Assembly (NCBI GenBank): GCA_028279375.1
Contig: JANQNW010000001.1
Coordinates: 62,001-126,000 of the forward strand
From: Phycisphaerales bacterium
GTDB taxonomy: Bacteria > Planctomycetota > Phycisphaerae > Phycisphaerales > UBA1924
Reading direction: 5' to 3'
DNA length: 64,000 nucleotides
In this document: piece by piece, positions 44,912 to 54,322 of the stretch
How the letters are laid out: every line of letters begins with the position of its first letter
How positions within the stretch are numbered: position 1 is the stretch's first letter
The notes under the pieces: model-generated
What the model was told of the DNA's origin: nothing
Seen by the model: only the letters and a program-made list of their open reading frames with translations
Databases searched by the model: none
Translations under genes and position numbers: made by a program

Positions 44912-46888
44912 TCAGACGACGTTCACGGCAAGGAGCTCCATGCACGTCGCCACGATGTCCGAGTGCGAAAGACCGCACATCTGAAGCGTCTCCTCAGGCG
45001 TCCGTGCCGACTTCGGAATCCGCCTCACGTACATCTGCTGCAGCGAGAAGGAGTCGCCCGATTCCGTCATGACGTCGGCGACGGCTGACCCCATGGCCCC
45101 GCCGTAGTTGTCTTCGAGCGTGATCACGTAGCCGTTGTTCTCCTGCGCCAGGTCGAGCAGCTTGTCGCCGTCGAATGGAATCGAATAGAGATCAACGAGC
45201 GTCGCCGAGATGCCCTGACGATCCAGCTCGTCCAGCGCCTTGTTGGCCTCGTGCACCATGTAGCCACTGGCGACGAGCAACACATCGCGTCCCTCGCTGA
45301 GGATCTCGAAGCCACCGAGGTTGAAGACGACGTCATCGGAGTAGAGGAACTCCGTATCCGGGCGAAGCGTCCGCATGTAACAGGCGCCTTCGTACTCAGC
45401 CATGACGCCCGTCAGCGCGTACGCCGCGTAGGCGTCCGCCGGCTGCAGGATGTAACAGCCCGGGTTCCCGTTGTGATCGCGCATCGTCGTGAAGCCGCGG
45501 AACCAGGCGACATCCGGAAGGGACATCTGGCTCGGGCCATCTGCGGCGAGCGACACGCCGGCGTGCGAGCCGACGATCTTCAGATTCGCGCCGCTGTAGA
45601 TGCCCATCTCGATCTGGTCGTACGCGCGTGTGATGAACTTTGCGAACGACGAGATGAAGGGCACCTTGCCGGCCGCGGAGAAGCCCGCGCCCATGGAGAA
45701 CATGTTCTGCTCGGCGATCTTGCATTCGAAGAAGCGATTCTCGAGATCCTTGTCCTTCGCGAACGTCTCTGCGAACGTCGAGTTGCTGACGTCCGCGTCG
45801 AGCACGACGACATCGGATGCGCTGTGACCGAGCGCCCGCAACGCCAGCCCATACGCCTTGCGCGTCGCCAGGCGACCCGTATGAAGCACTGATTCCATGT
45901 CGAATCGCTTCATGGTCTCGCTGAAAGTGGGGAGATCATGTGAGGCCTGCGGACGAGCAGGCGCCTCCGTCGGCGGCTGGATCATGAACTGATCACTCTG
46001 CACCAGCGCCGAGGTCAGCTCAACACGGCGCTCATCAAGTTCGCTGATCGCCTTGTCGAGCGGCTGGCCTGACGCCGGCTTGCCATGCCAGTTTCCGGCC
46101 TGCATGGCCGGCGATCCCCAGCCCTTTACGGTCCGCGCAACCACCGCGATCGGAGCGGCGCCCTCCTGCGACTGAATCGACACAAAGCGGTCGAAGGCGT
46201 CCTTGATCTCCGCGGGCGAGTGCCCGTCGATCGAGACCACTTCGAAGCCGACGGCCTGCAACTTGGCGGCGATTGTCTCGGGCGACTGCGGCGCGCTGAC
46301 GCGACCCGCCTGCCCGTAGCCATTGCAGTTGAAGATCGGAAGCACGTTGGTCAGCTTCGAGTCAGCGAGATAGTCGATCGCCTCCCAGATCTGTCCTTCG
46401 CGCGATTCGCCGTCACCGATGATGCAGTAGACGCGCCGGTCGCTCTCGTCGAGCCTCGCCGCCTCACCAACACCGGCGGCGACGGAGAGCCCTTGGCCGA
46501 GCGAACCGGTGGCCGCATCGAAGAAGGGGAAGCCCTCTCGCGGATTCGGATGACCATCCAGTTCGGATGCCGCCTCGCGAAGCGAATCGAGCTCATCCAG
46601 CGTGAGCGTGCGTCTGCCGTCGACATCCTTGCCGATCTTGCCGCCGAGACGCGCGTACGCCGCGTAGACGACGGGCACAGCGTGGCCCTCACTCAGGATC
46701 AGTCGGTCCGCCGTCGGGTAGTCGGGCACATCCGGCGCCCAGCGCATTGAGTGGAACATCAGAACGGTCACGATGTGTCCAAGACTCATCGCGGTCGTCG
46801 GATGGCCGCTGCCTGCGGCGGCGCACATCTCAAGACTCAGCTTGTCCAGTTCGATCGCTTGGGCGTGGACGGCGGCTTCAAATGACAT
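44912..46888 (-). CDS. tkt: Transketolase
   Basis: This 658-residue thiamine-diphosphate enzyme moves two-carbon units in the pentose phosphate and Calvin-type pathways. The N-terminal half has the GSGHPTTAMSLGH start and the diphosphate/metal motif with G-D-G-E-S-R-E-G-Q. The central pyrimidine-domain part has KIAEQNMFSMGAG, and a C-terminal transketolase domain follows. The length and motif detail are closer to the animal/archaeal-type transketolase subgroup than to E. coli TktA. The GAGGAG ribosome binding site precedes the ATG. It diverges from dnaN, with a 254-nt gap between the starts. Confidence 0.94.
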   Translation of the reverse strand: MSFEAAVHAQAIELDKLSLEMCAAAGSGHPTTAMSLGHIVTVLMFHSMRWAPDVPDYPTADRLILSEGHAVPVVYAAYARLGGKIGKDVDGRRTLTLDELDSLREAASELDGHPNPREGFPFFDAATGSLGQGLSVAAGVGEAARLDESDRRVYCIIGDGESREGQIWEAIDYLADSKLTNVLPIFNCNGYGQAGRVSAPQSPETIAAKLQAVGFEVVSIDGHSPAEIKDAFDRFVSIQSQEGAAPIAVVARTVKGWGSPAMQAGNWHGKPASGQPLDKAISELDERRVELTSALVQSDQFMIQPPTEAPARPQASHDLPTFSETMKRFDMESVLHTGRLATRKAYGLALRALGHSASDVVVLDADVSNSTFAETFAKDKDLENRFFECKIAEQNMFSMGAGFSAAGKVPFISSFAKFITRAYDQIEMGIYSGANLKIVGSHAGVSLAADGPSQMSLPDVAWFRGFTTMRDHNGNPGCYILQPADAYAAYALTGVMAEYEGACYMRTLRPDTEFLYSDDVVFNLGGFEILSEGRDVLLVASGYMVHEANKALDELDRQGISATLVDLYSIPFDGDKLLDLAQENNGYVITLEDNYGGAMGSAVADVMTESGDSFSLQQMYVRRIPKSARTPEETLQMCGLSHSDIVATCMELLAVNVV

Positions 46889-47142
46889 CTGGACTCCTCA
46901 AAACCCACGGCATGCGCTCCCGCCGCGGGATTTGACAGGGTTTTGTATGGTATGCAGAACGTCGAGGCGCCCCGGCGAGGGCCGGCCGGAGGGATCGCAC
47001 AGTATCCGATCTTTCCACGCCCCGGACAACCGCGATCCGCCCCTCCTGCGGAAGATTCACGCGTCGCGGGCGCCGCGCACAACCTTCGACGCGCACTGAT
47101 GCGATACACTCCGATGCTCGCATTTCACGGAGATCCAGGACG

Positions 47143-48306
47143 ATGAAGGTCATCTGCGACCGCACGGCGCTGCTCGACGCCATCAATGTTGTTTCCGCCG
47201 TCGTTCCTTCGCGAACGCCGCGTCCACAGCTCATGTGCGTGAAGCTCATCGCGTCAATGGACGGCGATGTCGGCGCCCTGACGCTTGCTGCGACGGACGC
47301 CGACACCTCGATTCGCCTCTCGACGGTGCAGGTCGAGGTGCAGACGCCCGGCGAGGCGCTCGTTCCCGCCCAGAAACTCCAGCAGATCGTCGCGGCCGAA
47401 GAGGATGAGCCCACACTCACGCTCGACGTCAGCGAAGACGTGATGGAAGTGCGCGGGGCTGACGCGCGATTCAAGATCTACGGCTACTCGCCCGCTGATT
47501 TCCCGGCCATGGCCGAGTTCCCGGAGGGTGAGGCGACCGAAGGAGGGAACGTCTTCGAGATTGAAGCCGGCGAAATGCAGCGTCTTGTCACCCGCACGCT
47601 CTTCGCCACCGCGCGGGAAACGAGCCGGTACGCCATCAACGGCGTGCTCATGCACCTTGCGGGCAAGAAGCTCGAGATGGTCGCGACCGACGGACGACGC
47701 CTGGCGCTGGCGCGCGGCGCCGCGCAGGGCGCGAGCGCCGACAGCGATTTCAAGTGCATCATCCCGACGAAGGGCCTGGCACTCGTCAATAAGCTCATCG
47801 AAGACAGCGCGGAGCGCATTCGCGTCGCGATCACCGACAACCAGGCGTATTTCCAGTTCAGCGCCGACGCGCGTCCCTGGAAGGCGACGCTCTCCAGCGC
47901 CCTCGTCGAGGGCTCCTTCCCTCCTTACGAAGAGGTCATTCCGAAGGACCAGGACAAGAAGGCCGTCTTCGAGGTGACGACGCTCCGCAGCGGTGTGCGC
48001 CGCGCCGCGCTCTTGACCAACGAGGAGTCACGCGGCGTCAAGCTCCAGTTCGCCGGCGACGCCGACAAGACGCTCAAGCTCTCCAGCCGGGCGCCGGAGA
48101 TGGGCGAGGCCGAGGTCAACATCGATATCGAGTCCTATGACGGCGACCAGATCGAGATCGGGTTCAACCCGAGCTTCATCACCGACGCCCTCAAGGTGGT
48201 CGAGGACGCTCAGGTGATCATCGAACTCAAGGCGCCGAACAAGCCCGGGCTCCTCAAGAGCGGCAACGATTTCCTCTATGTCGTGATGCCCGTCAGCCTC
48301 CAATAA
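47143..48306 (+). CDS. dnaN: DNA polymerase III beta subunit (sliding clamp)
   Basis: This 387-residue protein forms the ring that tethers DNA polymerase to DNA. Three clamp domains of about 120 residues each are visible, with the start MKVICDRTALLDAI and the C-terminal signature YVVMPVSLQ. The conserved ATDGRRLALARG segment is present in domain II. The gene is not next to dnaA, recF or gyrB, as it would be in many bacteria; its neighbours are tkt and a secreted protease. Start ATG 47143 has an AGGA ribosome binding site. Confidence 0.95.
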   Translation: MKVICDRTALLDAINVVSAVVPSRTPRPQLMCVKLIASMDGDVGALTLAATDADTSIRLSTVQVEVQTPGEALVPAQKLQQIVAAEEDEPTLTLDVSEDVMEVRGADARFKIYGYSPADFPAMAEFPEGEATEGGNVFEIEAGEMQRLVTRTLFATARETSRYAINGVLMHLAGKKLEMVATDGRRLALARGAAQGASADSDFKCIIPTKGLALVNKLIEDSAERIRVAITDNQAYFQFSADARPWKATLSSALVEGSFPPYEEVIPKDQDKKAVFEVTTLRSGVRRAALLTNEESRGVKLQFAGDADKTLKLSSRAPEMGEAEVNIDIESYDGDQIEIGFNPSFITDALKVVEDAQVIIELKAPNKPGLLKSGNDFLYVVMPVSLQ

Positions 48307-48391
48307 GAGGCGAGTGCTGGTCAATATTCGCCACGCGCGTCCAATGACCGCCGATAACGCCGGGCAACCCGCGTGGCAGACGTGATTTTAC

Positions 48392-48419
48392 TTGGGCTGG
48401 ATCCTGCACGGGGTATGGT
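48392..48419 (+). promoter_or_regulatory. Possible promoter of the secreted protease gene
   Basis: TTGGGC (48392-48397) and TATGGT (48414-48419) are separated by 16 nt and lie about 100 nt before the ATG at 48519. Both boxes match four of six consensus bases. Confidence 0.3.
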
Positions 48420-48518
48420 GCGGATAGCATTTCGCGCCCGTACTGTCCTGGGTAGAGGAGAGAACGCCGGTCGGTGTGGAACCCGGTTCGGCAATCAACC
48501 TGAAGTAGGAGACGTTCG

Positions 48519-49733
48519 ATGCGCATGAACATGCGACGTTCGTTGGTGTTCGCGTGCCCGATGATCGTGGTCGCGACTTGTCTGCACTCTGCAAGCGCTC
48601 AGCGCGACGCGATCGACGCCGCCGAGGGCGTCGAGATGATCTACACCGTCCGCGACAACCACCCGCAGGTGGATCCCGCGCGCCCGCTGGAGGTTCGTGA
48701 CTGGCGCCTTGTGGAAAACGCCGAGAAGCGCATCGTCGCCGGCGACCCGGCGGGGTCGCCGCCCGACTCCCCGGCCAATCGCGTCGATCTCAATATTTCC
48801 ACCTCCCCGTACAAGGGTGTGTGCAGCCTGACGATCACCATCGGTGTCTCTGACTTCGTCTGCTCGGGCGTGCCCATCTCGCGCCGCCACGTGCTCTCGG
48901 CGGCGCACTGCTTTGATATCGACGATGACGGCACTGACGACTCAACCGGAACCATCATTCGATTCAACGAACAGGGCAACTCGAACATCTTCTACACGAC
49001 AGGCGACATCGTCTCGATCAACATGCATCCCGACTACACCGGATTCAACAATCCGAATGTCAATGACGATCTCGTCATCATCGAGCTGAACCAGGACATC
49101 CCCTACGTGATCCCCGTCTATCCGCTCTATCGCGGCACGCTCGCCAGCGGCGACGAGATCATCATGGCCGGCTACGGCAACAGTGGGGACGGCATCCTGG
49201 GGTTCTTCTTCCCCAGCGATCCAATCGTCAAGCGTGTCGGAAACAACCACGCCAATCAGTTCTTCAACGATGACGAGTTCAGCGGTTCCATCGAGATCTG
49301 GCAGTTCGATTTCGACGGCCCAACCGGCAACGGTTTCACCGGCGGCCCAACGCTCGGGAACGACATCGAAGCGTCGCTCGGCGGCGGCGACTCAGGCGGA
49401 CCGGGATTCGTCGATGTCGGCGGCGGCGAACTTCACGTCTACAGCGTGAACTCATTCGGCTTCGGCGCCGGAGGCAATCCGACACCGCTCTTCGGCTCCG
49501 GCGGCGGCGGCGTCCTCGTCAACGGCTATCTCCCGTGGCTCGACAGCTTCATCGATTTCTGCAGCCTCCAGGCTGATCTCAACGGCAACGAACAGGTTGA
49601 CTCCGGCGACCTCGCCATTCTCATTGGCTCCTGGGGAGCGACGCGCAACGACGCCGACCTCGACGGAGACGGAACCGTCGGCTCCAGTGATCTCGCGCAG
49701 CTCATCGGCATGTGGGGCCCCGCCTGCCCGTAA
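48519..49733 (+). CDS. Secreted trypsin-like (S1) serine protease with dockerin-like C-terminus
   Basis: This 404-residue protein has a signal peptide (cleavage after S-A-S-A, then Gln) and a trypsin-like domain. The catalytic triad is His130 (LSAAHC), Asp184 (NDDLVIIEL) and Ser292 (GGDSGGPG). The last about 55 residues are two dockerin-like calcium-loop repeats: D-L-N-G-N-E-Q-V-D with LIGSWG, and D-L-D-G-D-G-T-V-G with LIGMWG. The same module occurs on the 649-residue protein at 38288-40237. The TAGGAG ribosome binding site favours ATG 48519; ATG 48531 is possible. Likely exported, possibly by the type II system. Confidence 0.9.
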   Translation: MRMNMRRSLVFACPMIVVATCLHSASAQRDAIDAAEGVEMIYTVRDNHPQVDPARPLEVRDWRLVENAEKRIVAGDPAGSPPDSPANRVDLNISTSPYKGVCSLTITIGVSDFVCSGVPISRRHVLSAAHCFDIDDDGTDDSTGTIIRFNEQGNSNIFYTTGDIVSINMHPDYTGFNNPNVNDDLVIIELNQDIPYVIPVYPLYRGTLASGDEIIMAGYGNSGDGILGFFFPSDPIVKRVGNNHANQFFNDDEFSGSIEIWQFDFDGPTGNGFTGGPTLGNDIEASLGGGDSGGPGFVDVGGGELHVYSVNSFGFGAGGNPTPLFGSGGGGVLVNGYLPWLDSFIDFCSLQADLNGNEQVDSGDLAILIGSWGATRNDADLDGDGTVGSSDLAQLIGMWGPACP

Positions 49734-49775
49734 CGACACAACGCGGCTCAATGCACTGAGAATCCGTGAATCGAT

Positions 49776-49804
49776 AACGGCTCCGGCAATGCGCCGGGGC
49801 CGTT
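49776..49804. terminator. Hairpin between convergent protease and minus-strand gene
   Basis: AACGGCTCCGGC (49776-49787) and GCCGGGGCCGTT (49793-49804) form a 12-bp stem with one T-G pair and a 5-nt loop AATGC. No T-run follows on either side. It lies between two convergent genes and may end transcription from both. Confidence 0.6.
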
Positions 49805-49817
49805 CTCCTATCAACGA

Positions 49818-50435
49818 TCAGTGAGAAGCGATGTCCTCGATCTCATCCGCGATCGCGGCGCTGGGGCATACGACCTCGAGTTCGCCCTTGCATCGGAACT
49901 CGAAGATCATCGGCGCTTGCGTCGGTGCGACCGTGACATCGTCCTCGGCGTCATCGGCATGCTCGATGAGCGCCGAAGTCATCGCGCGAATCACATGCAT
50001 ATCGGCGGAGTTCACGAGCAGCGGATCGCGCCCGTTCTGGTGGAGCGACGCCTCGGCGTCGATCTCCAGCCACGCGCTGTCGGCAGCGAGATCGAAAGCG
50101 ATCAGGTCGATGATCTTCCGCCAGATGCCGGCAGGGATGACCATGACTTCGGGAATGTGGTTCGCGTGGCAGACGCGCTCGACGAACTCCGGCAGCTTGT
50201 CCGTGTCCATCTTCACGAAGCGGGCGCCATTCAGATCGCCCGGCTGCTCGGGTGCGAAGACGAGCGTTGTCACATCGGAGTCGTTAGGCAGATCGAGACC
50301 GAAGCGACGCAGTTCCCCATCGGCGCGCTCAACGACACCGATCGCTCGCAGCTCCTTGAGCGCCTGGTTGTATTCGAGGAACTCCAAGACTCGCTCGTCC
50401 GCACCGCGGGGCGTGCCCGCTCTGAGACCTCCCAA
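49818..50435 (-). CDS. Hypothetical acidic protein, 205 residues
   Basis: The protein is soluble and acidic, with no signal peptide or recognised domain. The C-terminal half, with WLEIDAEASLHQNGRDP and MIFEFRCKGELEV, looks like a folded alpha/beta protein, and base composition fits real genes. The start is TTG at 50435; a second TTG 16 codons inside is an alternative, since the first part is poor in conserved-looking residues. It is antisense to a long open frame that runs into the phosphatase gene; that frame is judged non-coding here. Function unknown. Confidence 0.6.
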   Translation of the reverse strand: MGGLRAGTPRGADERVLEFLEYNQALKELRAIGVVERADGELRRFGLDLPNDSDVTTLVFAPEQPGDLNGARFVKMDTDKLPEFVERVCHANHIPEVMVIPAGIWRKIIDLIAFDLAADSAWLEIDAEASLHQNGRDPLLVNSADMHVIRAMTSALIEHADDAEDDVTVAPTQAPMIFEFRCKGELEVVCPSAAIADEIEDIASH

Positions 50436-50582
50436 TCGGCCCGCGACCCTAAGAATCTACCCAAAGTCCCGCTCACGCCGCAACATGGCGCGTTGATCCT
50501 GCCTTGGCGCCAGCAGATACTTGGTGCTCGCGAGGAGCGCACGACGTCAGGGCGCCTCTCGCGACGACTGGGGCCACGCTGC

Positions 50583-51044
50583 GTGAGCACGACGCCGAAA
50601 CGGACAATTCTCTTCGTCTGCACGGGGAACACCTGCCGCAGCCCGATGGCTGAGGCGCTCACGCGCGACGCGCTGGATCGCAAGGGCGTCAGTTCGGATC
50701 ACGTGCGCGTGCTCTCAGCGGGAGTCGCCGCCGGCATCGGAAGCCCCGCGACTCCGGAGGCGATCGTCGCGCTTCGAGGCCACGGGATCGAGTCCTATGA
50801 GCACACGTCCCAGCCCGCCACGCCGGATCTCATCAGCAGCGCTGACCTGATCTTCGCACTCACACCGGCGCACGCCGAGGGGCTTCGGCGCGTCGCGCCG
50901 GGCGCCGCGGAGCGCGTGCGAACGCTCGACCCGAGCGGACAGGGCGTGCCCGATCCGATCGGTGGGCCACAGTCTCTCTACGACCAGACCGCCGCTGAGA
51001 TCAAGAGGCTGATCGAAGCGCAACTCAAGGACATCATCTCATGA
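50583..51044 (+). CDS. Low-molecular-weight protein tyrosine/arginine phosphatase
   Basis: This 153-residue phosphatase has the P-loop VCTGNTCRS with nucleophile Cys13 and Arg19 (C-x5-R-S), and the general acid Asp124 in V-P-D-P-I-G-G. The Thr in the loop (GNTCRS) is the residue type seen in the YwlE protein-arginine phosphatase of Bacillus, so arginine-phosphate specificity is possible. The start is GTG at 50583; the open frame extends upstream but that part opposes another gene and lacks homology. It overlaps rpiB by 4 nt, and the phosphatase-rpiB pairing resembles ywlE-ywlF of Bacillus. Confidence 0.88.
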   Translation: MSTTPKRTILFVCTGNTCRSPMAEALTRDALDRKGVSSDHVRVLSAGVAAGIGSPATPEAIVALRGHGIESYEHTSQPATPDLISSADLIFALTPAHAEGLRRVAPGAAERVRTLDPSGQGVPDPIGGPQSLYDQTAAEIKRLIEAQLKDIIS

Positions 51045-51505
51045 AAGTCGCACTGGGGGCCGATCATCGCGGCGTTGACGCGCTGCGCCAGGTCCAGCGG
51101 CAACTGGAAGGCGCCGGACATGTGGTCGCTGTCATGGCGTGCCCCGACGGGGGCGCGTGCGACTATCCCGACAATGCATTCGAAGTCGGAAGGCGCGTCG
51201 GCCGAGGAGACGCAGACCGGGGCGTCCTGATCTGCGGCTCCGGCATCGGTATGTCCATCGCGGCCAACAAAATCGAGGGCGTGCGCGCCGCGCTCGTTTC
51301 CGATCCCTTCACCGCTGAGATGAGCCGGGCCCATAACGACGCCAATGTGCTCTGCCTCTCCGCCGATCTGCTCGAGGGCCCCGTGATCTCAGAGATCGTC
51401 GATCGCTGGATGAATCGCGAATTCGACGGCGGGCGTCACGATCGACGCGTTCGGAAGATCGGCGCCATCGAGCGGGGCGAGGATCCCAGGTCGATCTCGG
51501 ACTGA
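51041..51505 (+). CDS. rpiB: Ribose 5-phosphate isomerase B
   Basis: This 154-residue enzyme interconverts ribose 5-phosphate and ribulose 5-phosphate. It begins with KVALGADHRGV, has the phosphate/active-site loop GVLICGSGIGM with catalytic base Cys65, and His98 in RAHNDAN. These match the Cys and His positions of RpiB enzymes. Its ATG overlaps the stop of the phosphatase gene. With tkt about 4 kb away, the window carries two steps of the non-oxidative pentose phosphate pathway. No frame anomaly is seen. Confidence 0.94.
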   Translation: MKVALGADHRGVDALRQVQRQLEGAGHVVAVMACPDGGACDYPDNAFEVGRRVGRGDADRGVLICGSGIGMSIAANKIEGVRAALVSDPFTAEMSRAHNDANVLCLSADLLEGPVISEIVDRWMNREFDGGRHDRRVRKIGAIERGEDPRSISD

Positions 51506-51566
51506 AACACACAGCCCCCCGGGGCGTACCATTCTCCGGGCCCCTTCGGCCCCGGAGCACGAGCCC

Positions 51567-53267
51567 GTGGATGACATTCGCAGTCTTCTTCGTCGCGCCT
51601 TCATGCGCATCCTGGCCGGCCAATTCGTCGGCGCCTGGCTGATGTCTCTTGCGCTCACCGCCGGCGCCATGTGCGCTCTGCTCCTCCTGCAACGCCTGCT
51701 CGCCTTCGAGGTCAACTGGCAGGTCGCCTGGCTCGGCGCGATCGCGGCGTCAATCGGCGGCGCCATGGCCTGGACGCTGATTCGTCGCCCCGACTGGGCG
51801 GAGGTCGCCCGAGCCGTCGACGATCACGCGCAGCTGCGAGAGACCATCAGCACGGCGTTGCACGTTCGGGGCGCGAATGACCCCTGGAGCGTCGCGACGC
51901 TCGAGAACGCCTCGAATGCGTCACGCCGCGTGATCGTGCGCCAGGCGTTTCCCGTCACGCCGCCGCGGCGCTGGAAGCTGCCGCTCATCGCGATTGCGAC
52001 CTTCGCGCTGCTGGCGCTCATCCTGCCCCAGTGGGATCTGCTCGGAGCGATTGCCGAGCGCGAGGAGGCGGAGCGCGCTCGCGAGGAACTCATCGAGACT
52101 GTCGCCCTCGTCAAGGCGGAGGAAGAGCAGCTCAGCAAGCTGGTCGAGCAAACCGGCGACGACGGCGCGAAAGACCGACTGGATGACGCCGAGGAGACGC
52201 CGGAGCCGCGAACGGCTGATGAGGTCAAGCGCGGCGCCATCAAGAAACTCACGAGCGTGAAAGAGCGACTCGAGGAACTGCGCCAGGGCGCCGAGGGCCA
52301 GAGCCTCGACGCGATGCGTCGCAAGATGCAGGACCTCCGTCAGCCCGGCGCGGGTCCACTGAATGAACTCGTTGATGCGTTGCAACGGGGCGACTTCGCC
52401 GGCGCATTCGCCAAGCTCGACGATCTTCAGAATCGGATCGCGTCCGGCGAGATGAGCGACGCCGAGAAGCAGCGACTCGCCGAGCAACTGCAGCAACTCG
52501 CCCAGCAGCTGGAGGAGATCTCGAAAGCGCGGAGCGAACTTGCGCAACAGCTCCAGGCGCTCGGACTCGATGGCGCCCTCGCCAACAACCCGGAAGCGCT
52601 GCAGCAGGCGCTCGAGCAGATGCAGGGACTGACCGACGAGCAGAAGCAGCAGCTCATGCAGATGGCGGAGGGGCTGCAGCAGTGCGAGAATCAACTGGGC
52701 CAGATGGCGCAGCAGATGGCCGAGGCCGGCGGACAGATGATGGAGGGCATGGATCCCGGCGCGCTCGGCGCCCTGGGCGAGATGCTTGGCGAGATGGAGA
52801 TGCTCGAGGCGGAGATGGCCGCATGCGACGCCGGCATCGGGCAGTGCAACGCAGGACTGGCCCGCCTGGGCCAGGGCATGGGGACGTCGCCTTCGATCTT
52901 CACCGTGCCGAAGAAGGGTCAGGGCCAGGGCAATCGCGGACTCGCATCCGGCGCACCGGGTGAGATCGAGGAGGCGCCGTTCAAGACGAATAAGGAACGA
53001 ACGAGCGGACGCACGCAGGAAGGGCCGATCATCGGCGTGCGCCTCGTGCAGGAAGGCCAGGTTGTCGGCGAATCGCGCGCCGAGTACACCGACGTCGTTC
53101 GCGCCGCTGACGAAGTAGCGCGCGAGGCGATCGAGGACAATGTCATCCCGCGCGAGTATCACGACGCCGTCAAGCGATACTTCGGCAAGCTTCAGTCCAA
53201 GGTGGAGACCGAGAAGGCCGGCGAGCCCGACGACGACACCGAGAGCGAGACGCAGGAGAAGAAGTGA
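51567..53267 (+). CDS. Membrane-anchored coiled-coil protein (DUF4175-like), first gene of MoxR/VWA operon
   Basis: This 566-residue protein has two N-terminal membrane helices (about 15-70), a third near 140-160, and then a long Gln/Glu/Leu-rich coiled coil (about 165-430). A Met/Gly/Gln-rich stretch follows (about 375-420), then a conserved-looking C-terminal segment (EGPIIGVRLVQEGQVVGESRAEY) and an acidic tail. Such proteins are often found beside MoxR, DUF58 and VWA genes. The start is GTG at 51567. Its stop overlaps the start of the solute-binding protein gene (GTGA). Confidence 0.65.
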   Translation: MDDIRSLLRRAFMRILAGQFVGAWLMSLALTAGAMCALLLLQRLLAFEVNWQVAWLGAIAASIGGAMAWTLIRRPDWAEVARAVDDHAQLRETISTALHVRGANDPWSVATLENASNASRRVIVRQAFPVTPPRRWKLPLIAIATFALLALILPQWDLLGAIAEREEAERAREELIETVALVKAEEEQLSKLVEQTGDDGAKDRLDDAEETPEPRTADEVKRGAIKKLTSVKERLEELRQGAEGQSLDAMRRKMQDLRQPGAGPLNELVDALQRGDFAGAFAKLDDLQNRIASGEMSDAEKQRLAEQLQQLAQQLEEISKARSELAQQLQALGLDGALANNPEALQQALEQMQGLTDEQKQQLMQMAEGLQQCENQLGQMAQQMAEAGGQMMEGMDPGALGALGEMLGEMEMLEAEMAACDAGIGQCNAGLARLGQGMGTSPSIFTVPKKGQGQGNRGLASGAPGEIEEAPFKTNKERTSGRTQEGPIIGVRLVQEGQVVGESRAEYTDVVRAADEVAREAIEDNVIPREYHDAVKRYFGKLQSKVETEKAGEPDDDTESETQEKK

Positions 53268-54322
53268 CGACGCCGGTCGGATCGAGAATGCGATTCGCCC
53301 TCCTGTTCGGCGCGATCGCCTCCCTCTCCGTCGTCACCGCATCCTGTTCAGATTCGGTCGATCCGGACCAGACGCGCGTCGTGCTTTACTACTCGGCCGA
53401 CGAATACGTTGCGCGGCCGATCATCGAAGAATTCGAGCGGCGCACCGGCGTGCGCGTGCTCGCGACAGGCGACACCGAGGCGACGAAGACAACCGGCCTC
53501 GTCCAACGACTTCGCGCTGAAAAGGAGCGCCCGCTGGCCGATGTCTTCTGGTCAAGCGAGGTCTTCATGACGGATCGCCTCGCCGGCGAAGGACTGCTCG
53601 CGCCGCACACGGGCCCGGAAGCCGATGCGCGGCCGGAGCACCTGCGCGATCCCGATCGCCTCTGGCATGCGTTCGCGCCGCGCGCACGTGTCGTCGTCTT
53701 CAACGCCGATCGTCTCGACGCAGCGGATATCCCGACGCAACTCATCGACCTCCCGTCGGTCGCTCAGCGCGGTCGCATCGTGGTCGCGCGTCCCGAGTTC
53801 GGCACGACGCGTGGGCACCTCGGCTTTCTTTATGAATACTGGGGCGAGGAGGCGTTTCGGGCCTGGCTCGACGCGCTGCGTCATCTCGACGTCCGATTCC
53901 TCGATGGCAACGCCAGCGTTGTGCGCGCCGTCGCCAGCGGAGAAGCAGATCTCGGGCTCACGGACACCGACGATGTCTGGTCCGGTCAGCGTAATGGCTG
54001 GAATGTCGATCTCATCTATTGCCAGCACACGATCGATCCTGCGAGCGGACGCGGCGTCATGCTGATCCCAAACAGCGTCGCGCGAGTCGCCAATGGTCCG
54101 AATCCTGAGCAAGCGGCGCAGCTGGTCGAGTATCTCCTCGGCGCCGACGTCGAGCGCATGCTCGCCGAGAGCGACTCGCACAATATTCCGACGCGCCCCG
54201 AACTCGCGACGGAGTTCGCCGCGTACGCCCTCCCTGCGCCCGCGGCGTCCATGAACCCATCCGATGTCGCCGAAGCCATGCGCCCCGCGCTTCGCGTGTA
54301 TGACGAGGTCTTCGGCGGGTGA
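53264..54322 (+). CDS. Extracellular solute-binding lipoprotein (iron-type ABC)
   Basis: This 352-residue protein has a signal peptide with lipobox T-A-S-C (Cys28) and the family-1 solute-binding fold, with YSADEYVARPIIEEFERRTG at the start as in Fe(III)-binding FutA/FbpA proteins. The C-terminal half has GEADLGLTDTDDVW. The ligand is not certain. The GTG start at 53264 overlaps the stop of the previous gene; Met9 is an alternative. It is followed by a permease gene, with another 4-nt overlap. No ATPase gene is in the operon. Confidence 0.85.
   Translation: MTTPVGSRMRFALLFGAIASLSVVTASCSDSVDPDQTRVVLYYSADEYVARPIIEEFERRTGVRVLATGDTEATKTTGLVQRLRAEKERPLADVFWSSEVFMTDRLAGEGLLAPHTGPEADARPEHLRDPDRLWHAFAPRARVVVFNADRLDAADIPTQLIDLPSVAQRGRIVVARPEFGTTRGHLGFLYEYWGEEAFRAWLDALRHLDVRFLDGNASVVRAVASGEADLGLTDTDDVWSGQRNGWNVDLIYCQHTIDPASGRGVMLIPNSVARVANGPNPEQAAQLVEYLLGADVERMLAESDSHNIPTRPELATEFAAYALPAPAASMNPSDVAEAMRPALRVYDEVFGG

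Noticed and set aside
46932-46960. TTGACA-like box in the tkt-dnaN gap
   Set aside because: No -10 box lies at 16-18 nt; the nearest TATGGT/TATGCA are 8-13 nt away, so a promoter is not supported.
48330-48377. 8-bp inverted repeat with a 34-nt loop after dnaN
   Set aside because: The loop is long and the T-run is weak and displaced; a terminator cannot be claimed.
49821-50582. Plus-strand extension of the phosphatase frame upstream of 50583
   Set aside because: Conserved phosphatase sequence starts at 50583; the upstream part is antisense to the 205-residue minus-strand gene and has no homology-like pattern.
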